DNA from: Gossypium raimondii
Lineage: Eukaryota > Streptophyta > Magnoliopsida > Malvales > Malvaceae
Assembly: GCF_025698545.1 (NCBI RefSeq)
Contig: NC_068569.1
Location: 20,584,001 to 20,648,000, forward strand
Length of the DNA stretch: 64,000 nt
Direction of reading: 5' to 3'
Part shown: positions 1 to 12,142 of the stretch, one piece after another
Position numbering within the stretch: position 1 is the first letter of the stretch
Layout: every line of letters begins with the position of its first letter
The notes under the pieces: model-generated
Told to the model about the DNA's origin: nothing
Databases searched by the model: none
What the model saw: the letters and a program-made list of their open reading frames with translations, nothing else
Translations under genes and position numbers: made by a program

Positions 1-243
1 ATGGAGCAGACTAAAGATAGCAAATTTTGTTCTTTTGAGAAGTTACAAGATAAGTCCTATCTCACTAACGTTGTAGTGGAGTGGATTGAAGCACCAATTC
101 CTATACCTCTGAAGATGCAGTAGGTTGGAATGAGGCTACTTGAAAAAGAATGGCGCTAAGGTTCAGCACGACCGGGCAAAATTGGCTATTTCTGAAGTCT
201 TTGCTATGTTTTCGTTACACGATAACAAGCAAAGAGAGGCAGC
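1..243 (+). mobile_element. 3' internal end of an LTR retrotransposon
   Basis: This stretch lies directly upstream of a sequence that begins like an LTR at position 244. It ends in a purine-rich run around 229-242 that could serve as the polypurine tract priming plus-strand synthesis. The first 120 bases read as an open frame from an ATG at position 1 and stop at 121. Further stops follow in that frame, so no functional protein is left. The rest of the element, including its 5' LTR, would lie beyond the left edge of the window. The call rests on the neighbouring LTR; I recognise no protein domain here. Confidence 0.4.
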
Positions 244-2508
244 TGTAATAGCCAATTTTAACCCGGGGCCCAAATTAACCAATCAAATCCAATAAAACTT
301 GGGCCAATTCTGACCCTATTGCATTTGGCCCAATAAGGCCCAAGTGTGCTAACCCTAGCCTAACCCTAAGCAAGCAGTTAGCAAGAGCCACCCCACGTCA
401 TGAAGAACCTCCAAAGGCTGCACGCCCACGTTCAGCACCTCCCAAAGCGTCCCACATCTTATTTGCACGCCCACTGCACAACGCCACACATCTGCAAGCC
501 ACAGACAACACTAATAGGATATACACACAAGAAAACAGGTTGTAAAAGGATTTAGGGAGGGCTATATAAAGGCCAATGATTTTCGTAACTTGGTTAGAAA
601 AATTTTGTACTAAAAGAGAAAAATCTTGTATTGGAAAAATAATGAAATACAAACAAAGAATCAAAACAATTTTTAAAGGTAATTTTCTTTGTGTTTTATT
701 TATTTATCTACTTTTTTTTCTTTGCTTCTCTATTTTGGTGCAAAAGAAAAGCAAAAAGAAAAGGACTAAACTTACAGAATCGAGTCGTGGCGAAGCTTGA
801 ACGGCGGTGGCGTGGCGATAGTTAGGGCTTTAAAGAAGGCCTAGCAGATCCTCTTTCTTCCTCTGTTGTTTTAAAAAGAAAAGGAAGATGAAGCAATTTT
901 GCGCCTATTGCTGCTGCAGAGTAGGCTTTTAATTGGAGATGAAAAGGGTTTTAAACAACGATGGGTTATTTGCGTTTTAATCCTTCATTTTATCCCATCA
1001 TTTCAAAATCATTGTGGTTTGTTTTCAAATTTTGCCATGAAATGTTGAATTTGTTTTATTTTAATCCATTGCTGCGTGGAGTTTTGGACGGAGGATTAAT
1101 TTCACTTTCGGTCCTCCACGTTAACTGCATGTTCCATTTGATCCATTGGTGTTTTGTTTATTTCAGATTTGCCCTGAAACTTCAATTATTTTCAATTTAA
1201 TCCATAATCTTTCATTTTAAGTTTTTAGTTTATTTTATTAATATAGTTATTATTATTTTATTATTACTATTATTATTATATTTATTATACTTACATATAT
1301 ACACGCATGTGTACTTTATAATATATGTGTATATTTTTATTTCTAAATGTTTTAAATATATATATATATATAGTGCGTATATATTTTATTACCATATTTT
1401 ATATATATATAGTTTATATATATATATATATTATATACATTCATATTTTTATAATTATTTATGTTTTCATGTTTTATAATTCATATGTTTATACATTTTT
1501 ATAATATGTACAAATCATATACTTCATTATTACTTTATTTTTCTTAGTTTTATATGCATACGTACATATACTTACATTTTATGATTTTCACATCGTTTTT
1601 CATTTTTTTAAAAGAAATTAAAATATATATTTTTACATATATGCATATACATATATTATTCAAAACTTTTATAAATATATTTTCCATATATTTTATATAT
1701 ACATATATACCTATATTTTCATAATTATTAATATATTATGCTTACGTTTTTATTTTTATGACAACTCATTATATTTTATGATTATGTTCTTTTATAATTT
1801 TGTATACATATATAGGTATATTTTAAATTAGAGTAATGATTTCATGTTACGCATTAGCGTTTTATCATACTTTTAAAGAAAAATCTATTTTGCTTCACAA
1901 AGTATTAAAATCGTTTTTTTAATTTTTAAATATTTAGCAATCATGGTTCTCGAGAAAGATCGTGTCCTAACTTCTTGGATCGTGATCATTTTTTCGATGA
2001 ATTTAACGAGTTAAGTATTTATTTTACAATAAATTTGCAATTTTCAAATAAAACCTTATTCTCGTGAATTCAAAATGTCGGTCCTAACTTATCGGTCGTG
2101 ACATTTCGTTATCTCAAATAAAATTTCTAAAACAAAAAGTAATATTCGTATTTTGAAGATATAAAATATTGTGCCCTAACTTCTTGGGTGTGGTGTTTTA
2201 TTTCTTTGAAATGAGAATGTTTTATCATTTTAGATTCATTCACGGGTTAAAAATTTCTATTTAAAATCTTTTCAAATTTTCGACATCAAGACATTAAATA
2301 ATCAATTTGGTACCGATTTTTGGGCGTTACGAGGGTGCTAACCCTTCCTCGTATGTGAATCGACTCCGAACTGCTTTTCTCAAATTTCGCAGGCCAAAAT
2401 TGTTTTTAAGGTGAGCCGATCACACCTCAATCAAGGATCGGTGGCGACTCCAATTTTTATTTTCAAAGTCGATAACTTATTTTTGTTTTCAAAAAAATGG
2501 TTTCGACA
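244..2508 (+). mobile_element. Gypsy-like long terminal repeat (3' LTR)
   Basis: The repeat opens with TGTAATAGCC and probably closes with GGTTTCGACA, giving the TG...CA ends of an LTR about 2.27 kb long. Near the 3' end (about 2326-2460) it carries the block 'gggtgctaacccttcctcg ... ggtggcgactcc', which I recognise from plant Ty3-gypsy LTRs. A TATA-like box lies at 563-569. The middle (1200-2100) is very AT-rich with several TA runs. The 5 bp before the start (gcagc) differ from those after the end (ataat). This fits a 3' LTR still joined to its element rather than a solo LTR. The small open frames inside it are not genes. The 3' boundary is uncertain. Confidence 0.55.
563..569 (+). promoter_or_regulatory. 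TATA-like box inside the LTR
   Basis: TATATAA lies about 320 bp into the LTR, where a retrotransposon promoter would be expected. Transcript starts are not known. Confidence 0.35.
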
Positions 2509-2878
2509 ATAATTGCAACAAAGCTTAATTAATATGCTAGTAATTATACTCTATTCAATTAGTGTCCAAAAATATTTTAGTGTTTTCAATTTAAAATAAA
2601 ATAAATAAAATGACCATTGTTTCTTGAAAATGACCAGTGTAGTGTCCAAATGTACTTTGATATTTTCTTTTAACTTTTCTTAAAATAGCTCTAAATTTTT
2701 AAAAAAATTAATAATTCATTCTATTTAAATTTCTATATTTTGTGATTTTTAAATTTTTTCTTTAAATATTTGTAAAAAATATTTGTGTAATACAATAAAA
2801 TTTTATTTAATTGTATGAAAATATTTAATTAATTTCAAATATGAAATATTATTAAAGATATTTAAAGATATTTTTTTA

Positions 2879-3404
2879 GAGTAAACTACACTCAAAGTAC
2901 GAAACTATTAGTAAGTTTACGTTTTAGTCACTCAACCTCAAAAAGCTACAAAATGATCATTGAACTATTTGAACTTTTATTTAGAGATTGGGCTATTAAG
3001 TTTTTTTTAAAGTCTAGCTACTGAGCTCCAAGCATTGATTTGGTGATCAGTATGGTGGATTAGTAATGATTGACGAGTAGGAGAACATATTTTAAATCCA
3101 AGTTAATCTAATGGTCAATGTTAAAGATTGAAGAAGAAAGTTGTTTGGATTTTTGTTTGCAGATACATTGCATTTAAAGTTATTTCATAAAAAACAAATT
3201 GATTTGTAGAAGAGAAGGGGAAGAAGAGTTATTGATTGGTGCAAGCAATGCGAATGAAGAAGGCTGTAAAGTAGTAATTTTAAAAGCCCAATGATTTAAA
3301 TGAAAGCTTTCAAATAATACAGTGATCATTTTGTAACTTTTTGAAGTTATATAATCAAAATGTAAATTTACTAATAATTTAATGACCTTGGATATAGTTT
3401 ACCC
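2879..3404. mobile_element. MITE with ~120-bp terminal inverted repeats
   Basis: The left end (2879-3000) and the reverse complement of the right end (about 3275-3404) match along most of their length. Both start with (g/g)agtaaacta or gggtaaacta and share blocks such as 'ctattagtaa', 'gctacaaaatgatca' and 'gattgggct'. The element is about 526 bp long with no coding capacity. Long inverted repeats and T-rich 9-bp flanks that are similar but not identical suggest a Mutator-like (MULE) MITE. The family assignment is inference. Confidence 0.6.
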
Positions 3405-3637
3405 ACTTTTTTTAATACACTCTTGAACTTTTGTTACAAAAAACATATCTAACATATTAATTTTAATTCGATAAATACATCTTCATACTTATTTTGTAAT
3501 TCATGTTCGAGTTTCATTTTGTGACTACTTCTTTCAATAATGTTGACTTCAAAATAAAAATTGATATTCTCTTTTAAAAGTGTAATATGTGTTATCATTA
3601 CACCCGGTAATGATTGATTTTCAGCCACTAATGTCAT

Positions 3638-3662
3638 CCCCCCCCCCCCCCCAAAAAAAAAA
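3638..3662. repeat. poly-C / poly-A tract
   Basis: A run of about 14 C is followed directly by about 11 A. It is a low-complexity tract upstream of the gene that starts at 3969. Confidence 0.9.
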
Positions 3663-3968
3663 ATTAGCATTGAATTATAGTGAACTTATTAGATACGTTT
3701 GTGAGATAATTGCTAAAAGTCAAAACAAGAAACAGAGGGACAAGGTGTTTCTGTTTTTAAAATAAACATAAAAAGAAAACAAAGGCGCAATCTCCTCAAA
3801 AGACCCCAATATACATATAGATAGATACATATCATGGTGAAAAGGATGGCCCTCTAGAATTTCTTGACTTTTATGAGCCTAAAACCCCACTCAATACCAC
3901 ACCCTTATTAAAACCAATTTGTTAAAAGAAACTGATAAAGCGACTATAAGGGTCGTTGGTTAAAGATA

Positions 3969-5141
3969 ATGGCTCGACACCCACTTTCTCATAAACAATC
4001 CTCTATCATTCCCCTGACACTTCCTTCGCCTTCCTCCCAATTTTCTTCCCCAGAAAACATGCTTCATCCTCCCAAATCTAGTTTCTGTTTATCGGAACAC
4101 ATGGTGAACAACTATGATTCTAGAGTGCAAAAGACAGCTCAAAATTATAGGCGTTGGAACACCATGGAAGCTGATGTGACTTCGATGATGGAAGACGATT
4201 CTGGAGCATCCACTCCTTTATGGGGATCAACCAATCCTTCAAGGAGTCCTTCGCATGGAAAGAACATAAATTACCGATGCTTATCACCGTCATCCAAGGC
4301 TCAAGCTATCGCTAGAGGCCAAAAGGAGCTTATGGAAATGGTCAGCAGAATGCCCGAGTCTTGTTTCGAACTTACTTTGAAAGATCTTGTGGAACAACAA
4401 CAGCCTGTGGTTGTTGAACCGAAACAGGAGAGTTTTGCTGAAGGGAGAGCTACCATCGACCAACATACGTACAACAAAGAGAAGGGGAAGAAGAAGATGA
4501 AGAAGAATCCGAAGCCTCAATTTAATAGAAGTGGGAGCATAGATAATGGAGGGCTTCTTCTGAAAATGGTGTTTCCATTTTCCTTAGGGTCAAAGTGTAA
4601 GAACAAGAAGAAGAAGAAGAATGAGTCTAATACAAATCATAATTCCAAAGTTTCTCCAAAGCCAACTGTATCAGATGAATCTGGTAAGATCGTAGATAAA
4701 GAGTGGTGGAAGAAGAGATCGGGATCGAGCGAGAGTGAAGGTGGTGGATCCAATATTAACAGTGGAAGCAGCAAAAATAGCCATAGTAGCAGCATCGGTA
4801 GCAGCAGCAGCAGCAGCAGCGGGAACATCAACAATACCGGCCACAGGTATGTCATAACTGAAAATTTCAGCTATCTTTGTGCTTTCAAATGTTGGATTTG
4901 CTTAAATGATAAAAAACTCAATTTTCACTTCAATCATGTGTCTGAATTTTTCATACTCATATCAAAATATGAATAATAGCAAAGGTCGGACACTGATTAG
5001 GAATTTCTTTAACTTTATGCAAATGATAATTATTTCCTGGTTTTAGAGTAAGTTTCATATAGGAACAGAACAAACTTTTGCTGTAAATGCAGGGACAGCA
5101 GAGTCATTGGCCTTATTGTAGTGGATACATATAGCAAGTAA
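3969..5141 (+). CDS. Ser/Lys-rich plant protein of unknown function
   Basis: Two exons join in frame: 3969-4846 and 5093-5141, giving 308 residues. The donor is CACAG|GTATGT and the acceptor TGCAG|GG. If the intron is not removed, the frame runs on to a stop at 4976, so that form would be a retained-intron product. Seen in the protein: an N-terminal region rich in Ser and Pro; a central block (about residues 100-140) with the segment RGQKELMEMVSRMPESCFEL, which I associate with a plant-only family without a known role; several Lys-rich tracts (for example KKKMKK and KKKKK) that could act as nuclear localisation signals; and a Ser-rich, microsatellite-like tract near residues 270-285. There is no signal peptide and no membrane segment. 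The last exon encodes only about 15 residues, ending in VDTYSK. Function is not known. Confidence 0.75.
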
Positions 5142-6423
5142 TATTTAATTCTTTTTTCAAAATTCTAGAATAGCTAAACAGAGGAAAATATCATCTACTG
5201 TAAATTTCCAGCTCACAACGCCTAGTCAAAGTCTTTCATAAAGAAACAAGGAAGCAAAAGGAGATAAAATCATATACGACATATATTTTTATTTCAAACA
5301 GGACTGCAGCTTTTGCACCAAGAAACCTTTATATATAATATCAATTAAAGGCAAAGATTCAAATTTCAATCTGGAGACCTCCATTTTGAAGGTTACCATC
5401 AGCACTTAATGTTTAAGCCAAATAGTCAAAAGCTATTATAAATTACATATAAGTTTCAAAAAGTTGTGGGGATTGTGGCTAAATGCATACTAAACAGGAA
5501 AGGACAAAAAGATTCTCTTAAAGCCTTTAAGAGATGACCAATGTTTATGAGCTCTAACATTTGAGTTCTTATGTTGAAATAATGCAGGCATAAAGGGAAT
5601 GGGTGCTTAGCTTTCATCTTCACTAGGAAAAGCAAAGCATCGCGGTGAAAGGGCAGCCTTCGGCCTACTTTGGAAATGAAGTTCAAGGTGTAATTATGTT
5701 CCAGTAATGCTAAATGTTTACGCTAAATGAGGTTGGCATGCAGCTGCAAAGCCTCAGAGATTGTAATTACAGAGTTCTCTGTTTTTTCTTCTTAGCTGAA
5801 GATGAATCATAATTTTGGTGTCCTCTAGTTTGAAATGAGCAGAAGACAAGTGATTAAGGAGTGCCAAGATGAACAGGTTTATGGGGAATCTGTGAATGAT
5901 ATCTCTTACCATAGCGACCAGATTTAAACTGTATCTTGTATATCTTCTTTCTTTATGTGTTAAAACTTGGGAACTTTTTTGCTTGATCTTAACATTTTAC
6001 TGAAATCATATTCATGGGGTTGTGTTTTTCATTTTGATTACGCCTTTATCTTTTCAACTCGACCTTGGTATATTCATTTAAAGTGAATCAAACAAGGGCC
6101 TGGCAACAATTCCTTTTTATAGCTCATATAATATCATATCATATCATATCCCATTCCCACCCCCATCACATTGAACCATGGTCTCCTCTCAAAGTCCAAA
6201 TTTTCAGGCCCATTATTTCAGCTTCGAATAGACATTTATCATTAATCGTTTCCTGGTCCACCTTCCGTTTATTTATTACCTTTATTTGATTTTCTTCAAC
6301 GGCATTGCCTACCTAAAACTGTCATCCCATTCTCCTCAAATGGCACCTTCTTAGATAGGTAATCTGTTGTTTATTCATTTCATATTAACATATTTTATTA
6401 TATTATAATAAAGTTTAGAATAT
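5142..6423. other. Intergenic region and probable 3' UTR
   Basis: This stretch follows the gene at 3969-5141 and its start is probably 3' UTR. A 30-codon open frame lies at 5835-5927 (MSRRQVIKEC...), but nothing supports it as a gene. Around 6127-6150 there is a short tandem repeat of 'atcat'. I see no other gene. Confidence 0.5.
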
Positions 6424-6822
6424 TGTTATACACCTATCCCAATGGGGACACATGGCAATATGAGAACCAGCTAGAAACATTTGTGAGCAACCCTCCGCCT
6501 TGTATTGTCCGGATAGTCACCTAATGACCGACTATCTCTCCCCCAGAAGGAACCATCTATCCTTGACCAACTGGTCGAGTCCTTTATTAAGCCATCCGTT
6601 ATTAACGGGTGCACTCTTCTTAGAAGGGGACCACTAGAGAACCATCACCTCTCTTATAAATATCCCAAAAGCACAAGCCAACAAAGCCTAAGAAGCCAAG
6701 CCATCATCCTCTCCCCTCCACTCTCCTATTTTTTTGGCTCTCGGCCCCACTATGGGTGAACCGGTCTTCCTCGTCAACATCCCCTCCTCTTTTTCTAATC
6801 TCATTGATTTCGCATATCAACA
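6424..6822 (+). mobile_element. LTR copy A (399 bp), likely 5' LTR
   Basis: The sequence starts TGTTATACACC and ends ATATCAACA, so it has TG...CA ends. It is clearly related along its whole length to 9213-9596, with shared blocks such as 'ggaacc.tc.atccttgacc', 'ccaagccatcatcctctccc' and 'gggtgaacc'. A TATA box (TATAAATA) lies at 6655-6662. Directly after the end, 'atggtgcggtgagtgtgg' resembles a degenerate tRNA primer-binding site. The two copies are well diverged, so the insertion is old or the LTRs come from separate insertions. Confidence 0.65.
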
Positions 6823-9212
6823 ATGGTGCGGTGAGTGTGGATGGTGCCTTCTTCATTCCCTGCATTTTTCACATTGATTTTTCTTTGTTGTTTTGTATAG
6901 TTTCGTCCCTACGACTACTTTCTTTGAGCTCTTTCATGGTGATCCGTACATGCTAATCACTAAGTTTTCCTCTCTCCCTCTCCTCTCTTATTTCCCTTTC
7001 CCCGTCTCTCTTTTATTCTTATTTCGTTTCATGATATGCTGTTTTTCTGATGTTTTTTAAAGATTGGTTTAAGCCAAGGCCATCAAAAGTTTCTTCGAGA
7101 AAGTGTAATGATGTGCTTTTTTAGTTTCTTAGCACTTTGTTATATGGTCAGTGACTGCTGACCGTTTGCCTTAGCTGTTAGAATATTGCAATACATTAGG
7201 GCATTGCTCTATGAACATATGGTTTGATGTATAGGGGTCATTGTTGATGCTATTGTTGTTGTTGTATGGTTAAATTGCCAAGAGTAGCAAAGATTTAGCA
7301 AAAATGAGTGCCATGAAATTCTTTTTCCAAGAAAGACTTGTGCGTACTTCAGTCTTTTTATTAAATGAGAAACCTTGGTGATTCATGTTTTTATTATCAA
7401 GTGACACGTTATCTAAGTGATTGGGGAGGATAACATATTTGCATTGATTAATTCTTTGAATTCAGCAACTATATCTTTTCTCCTTCAATATTCCTTTTAG
7501 ATTTCTCTAATCATTAATTTGGGTTGATAAAAAAATTCTATTCTTTTTTGGGTCATCCCATGTGGTGTCTTCTACATGTGGGTTAAGGCAGTAAAAGAGT
7601 TGGAGCTACATCATAGGGATTTTTATGGGTTAATTTTTCTTTCAGTATTAGAGACTTTTTAGTAGAGTTGCGTAGATGTTAGTATAGTTTCTTGTCAAAA
7701 GAAAGAGCGAAGAGAACTTGAAATTTGTTAAGGACCTTTCTTTTCAATTATTGTTATTATTTTATTTTTAATTAGTTCGTGTTAAGCTTTAGGATTTAAA
7801 ATTTTCATTATCTTATAAAATAATAATTTTGTTAATTACCAACTTTACCTATCACTCGTACAAAAGTACTTGAAAGTGAAAATTTTAGGTAATAGCTAAC
7901 TAGCTCTCTGCTCTGCTTTGGTCTTTCATTTCCCTTTCACTGACCCGCTATCCCTATTGTAAGTCAGATCTTTCTTTTCTTTTAATATGCATAAACATAC
8001 AAGCATATTAATAATATATGAATAGCAATAGCAATCTCATGAAGCGGGGTTAAGGAACCTCGCCAAGGGTGACAACATGCAATGCAATGCATGTATCTAT
8101 ATTTAATAAATAAAGAAGGAAGTTGTTAAAGGGAAACCACGAAGGGTTACGACTTTTTTTCCGTAATAATTTGGAAAAAAAAAGGTAATGATCAGAATAA
8201 TATGAATTCTTTTAACTACATTATGACAGCAATGTTTGTAGCATGGTACGACACATCAAACCATGGAGTATGGCTGCGAAACTTTATCACTGGACTGCGC
8301 ATTTTGGAGAATATAGAATATCACTCAAATTATTTTGTGACAATTAGTCAACAGTGTTGTATTCCAACAACAACAAAAATTTATTTTAAGTCAAATCATA
8401 TTAATATAAAATTCCTAGTTGTGAAACAAAGAGTGTAAAGTAGACAAATATCAATATAGCACATTGGGACAAACTCTATGATAGCGGATTTGCTCACAAA
8501 AGATTTACCATCCAAGGTTTTTCATTAGCACACTACTCATATGAGTTTGTATTTTATTTGCTTTATGTTTGTTTTCAAACATTTATGTATTTGGTTTTTT
8601 TTTTTTATCAGAAATGAAGTATTCAATTTATTTGATACTAACCTCACTTAAATTTAAGGAGGACTAATTGAAAATAGACATGTTTGGTTCACATTGCATA
8701 TAATTTTCATGCTACGCATTCATTATTCACACCTTTCCGCTAAGGGTTCATTTTCATTCCACTAAGGGTTTATTCATCAAATGGTGGCTCATCTTATTAC
8801 ATTTGCATAATCTTGAATGGTTGCTATTACCTTTAAGGTGAACTTAATTTCGAATGGTCATTTTTCCTTCAACGTTAGGATAATTTTAAAATACTCACGA
8901 CTAACATTTCCTTCAATTAGGAAGGAGAAGGCAATTATTATAGACATGAATGCTGACCACAATGTGAGTCCCACAAAAAACCCTTATATATATACACCCC
9001 ATTTGGGATCCGCCGACGTATTGTTAAAAAGAGTAGACATGAATTTTAATAACCTTACAAGGCATTGTACATTATTGGATCATTGAGCTAATAATTGCAT
9101 CCTTCGTCCCGTTGCTTCATTTGCAACAACTACCACTTGCGAGGGCAACTTGCAAATGGTCTCAAGGCACAATCACTTTATAACCTAACTCTTGACTGGG
9201 AGAGGGGACTAT
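6823..9212 (+). mobile_element. Degenerate interior of a copia-type retrotransposon
   Basis: The stretch lies between the two related LTRs. At its 3' side (about 8202-8540) it holds a recognisable Ty1-copia RNase H remnant. Just before the second LTR (about 9196-9212) is a purine-rich tract, 'gggagaggggactat', that could be the polypurine tract. Gag, protease, integrase and most of the reverse transcriptase were not found, so this would be a large deletion derivative. The 5 bp flanking the pair (aatat at 6419-6423, aattt at 9597-9601) match at four of five positions, which is suggestive only. Confidence 0.5.
8202..8540 (+). pseudogene. Ty1-copia RNase H fragment
   Basis: The translation has the remembered order of the copia Pol C-terminus. 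First comes a stretch like 'NHGVWLRNFITGL', then a degraded middle where the usual 'CDNKAAV' region is missing or scrambled, then 'KSNHINIKFLVVK', then after a stop codon 'IGTNSMIADLLTKDLPSKVF'. Stops interrupt the frame at 8436-8438 and again shortly after. In an active element this domain removes RNA from the RNA-DNA hybrid during reverse transcription. Here it is dead. Confidence 0.75.
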
Positions 9213-9596
9213 TGTTATACCCCTACCGCGATAAGGACATGTGGCAACACGAGACCCAGTTGGAGAGACTTGCAAGAAAATCTCCACCTTTGACCGTTCA
9301 AACGGTCTCTTAGTGACCAATAATCCCCCCCACCGAAGGAACCGTCCATCCTTGACCTCTCGGTCGAGTCTTCTGTTAAGTCATTTGTTATTAATATGTG
9401 CACTCTCCTCAAAAAGGGATCGCCCAGGAACCACCATCTCTCCTATAAATACCCCCAAAGCCTAAGAGACCAAGCCATCATCCTCTCCCCTTGATTCTCC
9501 TACTTTTTCTGCTCTCAGCTCCAACGTGGGTGAACCGACCTTCCTCGTCACCATCCCTTCCTTTTTCTCCAACCTCGTTGATATCGTGTATCAACA
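9213..9596 (+). mobile_element. LTR copy B (384 bp), likely 3' LTR
   Basis: It starts TGTTATACCCC and ends GTATCAACA. It is the diverged partner of 6424-6822 and has the same TATA box position (TATAAATA at 9444-9451). The purine-rich tract directly upstream supports a 3' LTR. Confidence 0.65.
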
Positions 9597-9744
9597 AATT
9601 TTATATGTTTATGTAAATTTTGATAAGTTAGTAATTTATATTATAAATTTACCTACTAGTTAAATAAGAAATTTTATCTAAATGAATTATCTAAAGAAAA
9701 AATAACTCTACTTAAATAAAAATAATGATAAACTTTATCTAAAT

Positions 9745-10140
9745 AACTACATTAGTCCCCTTCTCAAAAAAGAACTTGTCCTCGAGTTAATTCATCTTCC
9801 AAATATAAAAGTTCATCAGATGGATGATAAAGGGAGAGATCAATTACATTAAAAGTCCTAGAGATTTTGCATATTCTTTGACAGCTCCATTACATAACCA
9901 TTATCATTTATCTTCTTTAAAATGAGTTCGTCCCATACATATTGTGTTGTAGCTTGTTATACGTGCCAACCAGAAACCTTTCCTTCAGCAAAGCACCATA
10001 ACATTATATTTTTCTTCGAAAGTTTGACAACTTCGATGCTTATCAGCAACGACTTTATATTTAGCATTGATCTTTTCAAGTCTTTGTTTGATCTCTGCTT
10101 GTATATTTTGTACTTGTTTCGCCATGTGGGATGCAATTAT
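9745..10140 (-). pseudogene. Gypsy Pol C-terminal fragment
   Basis: On the minus strand the translation contains 'KQRLEKINAKYKVVADKHR', then after broken stretches 'RKGFWLA', 'WDELILKKINDNGYVMEL' and near its end 'EDELTRGQ'. This is the order of the C-terminal part of Ty3-gypsy polyproteins, downstream of the integrase core (remembered family pattern). Several stops and frame changes show that it is dead. Its 5' edge (high coordinate) meets the polyketide synthase pseudogene at about 10140 with no spacer. Confidence 0.7.
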
Positions 10141-10142
10141 GC

Positions 10143-10496
10143 TTGATTGCTAACAACATTGAACAGTGCCTAGTGGAAACATTCAGTTCATATGGTATTG
10201 GCGATTGGAACACATTGTTCTACGTAGTCCATCCCGGAGGACAATCTATCCTTAGAGGAATTGGGAAACGAGAAGCTTAAAGCAAGCTGGCATGTGCTAA
10301 GTGAATATGGAAACATGTGGAGTCCAAGCGTGCATTTGTTCTTGATGAGACGAGAGAAAACAAAGTAAAAGCAGGCAAAGCCGTCGCCACCACCACCACA
10401 AGGGAAGGGTTAGACTGGGGTGTCTTACTCGCCTTTGGGCCGGGTCTCACAGTGTAGACCGTGGTGCTTCGAAGCTTTGCTTTGGATTCAACTTAA
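10143..10496 (+). pseudogene. Truncated type III polyketide synthase pseudogene
   Basis: This copies the last third of exon 2 of the intact gene at 12289-14023, from the segment IANNIEQCL to the stop. The catalytic His motif (VVHPGG) and the Asn motif ([10 protein letters not shown], about 10300-10330) are still readable. The part with the catalytic Cys is absent. Breaks seen: small deletions near 10255-10270 and near 10332-10355 that shift the frame, and a premature TAG at 10455-10457 in the GPGLTV segment where the intact gene has GAG. It lies about 1.8 kb upstream of the intact gene in the same orientation, which points to tandem duplication followed by decay. The upstream part has been lost, and a Gypsy fragment sits at the breakpoint. 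Confidence 0.9.
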
Positions 10497-12142
10497 TTAC
10501 CAACTAGCCATCAGATGCTAGCTTTGTTACCGCTACATTATTAATAAATTCTCTTTGGATGTGAAAAGATGAACATGAAAAACCTAGTTATTACTCTCCA
10601 TTGCCCTGTCATTTCTTCTTTCTTTTCAAGCATATAAGTTTCTCTCTCTTTTAACAAATGAATTTTCATTAATAAGCGACAAGCAGTTACAAGACAAAAA
10701 GTAATTAACGGAATTTTGTCTTATTGACTGGCAATAACCAAAGTTTGTTCAAGTTATTCTCGAGTGAAGCTCAAATTGCAACTTGAATCACGCAGCTTCT
10801 TGCAACTCTGCCTTTGCATTATACCGAGCGGGGCAAGGGGGACGAAAGCTTACACCTTCCATCTTCTAAAACTTAAAGTTTCCGAATTACCATTAATCAA
10901 ATTAATTAAAATAATAAGTCTTAATTGTTAATCAAATAAAAAAATTTTACTCACGGAAATAATTTAGGGTTTCTTTCTTTTTATTTTTTATTTGTTTTTT
11001 TAGCTTAAATATATATAAATCTATTGTGATTTTAAGCTCATTATAATAATTTGTATAAAATTCATTCTTTAATTTTTATATTTTGAGCTTAAATATTATA
11101 TTAGGCGTATCTAATATATTGGGCCTATAATATTTTATTATTAATAATTCTGGTTAATTGATTAATTTAGTTAATTATCCGATTTCGAACCGAATTAATT
11201 ACTAAACATAATTTTAAAAGAAAAAAACCTTAATTAATCCCTAACTGAATTAGATTCGGTGGTTTCTCGATTAACCAAAATAATTCGATTCGATCGATTA
11301 ATTCAATTAAAACCAAATTATGCACACCCCACCCATATTCCAAGAAAAGTGATATTAACAACTAAATTTCACAATATTTCATGTTGTAATATCAAAATAT
11401 TTAGTTGCTAAATATAATCTTCAAAATATTAAATAAAATGACAAATGTTGTTATGAATTTATATGCAACAATAAAATAAGTTGTTAAATATTATAATATT
11501 AGCAACGAGTAATTTAACTTTTATTTATTAATAGTAACAACATTAAACGTCGTAGTGTAAGATTGAAATATTTGCAATTGTTGCTAAATTTAATATATTA
11601 ATAATCCCAACAATAAAGTTTTTCGTTCTAAATTTTAATTTTAAGTTAAAATACTTTGTAAAGTTTTAAATTTAATCTTTATATTTTAATTTAATCATTT
11701 TTAATTTTTGTATCTTTTAAAATTTAAAATTTTATTTGTAATTTTCGTTACCATTTTGATGGTAACCCACCAAAAACCATCCAAAAGGCAAACTGACTAA
11801 AGTAAATCATTTTTGTATAAAGAAAGGTGAAAAACGTGCAAATTATGTGTCTGCATCGATTCCCATTGTGATGGTTGAAAAAATATAAATATCTCTTAGG
11901 AATATGTGAATTTGTGGATCTCATAAACAAATGAGCTAAAGAAATAAAAAGAGAAAAACTTTGAAAAAAGATCTGCGACAACCGGAAAGGTAAAAGTAAA
12001 TCTGGTTTCCTCCACCAAAAGCTTTCATTGTCATCTCTACCCTCCTCTTACTTTCTTCTTTTTATTTTGTCCTAATATGACATGTGATATTAATCACATT
12101 GATTTCTTATCGTATAAAGATTATGAAATCTGGCCTCAAATG
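10497..12142. other. AT-rich intergenic region upstream of the PKS gene
   Basis: No gene is seen. Around 11140-11335 the sequence is rich in 'aattcgattcgat' and 'ttaattaa' motifs ending in 'gcacaccccaccc'. That resembles the subterminal part of hAT-type elements, but no paired end was found. The last part should contain the upstream promoter of the polyketide synthase gene. Confidence 0.4.
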
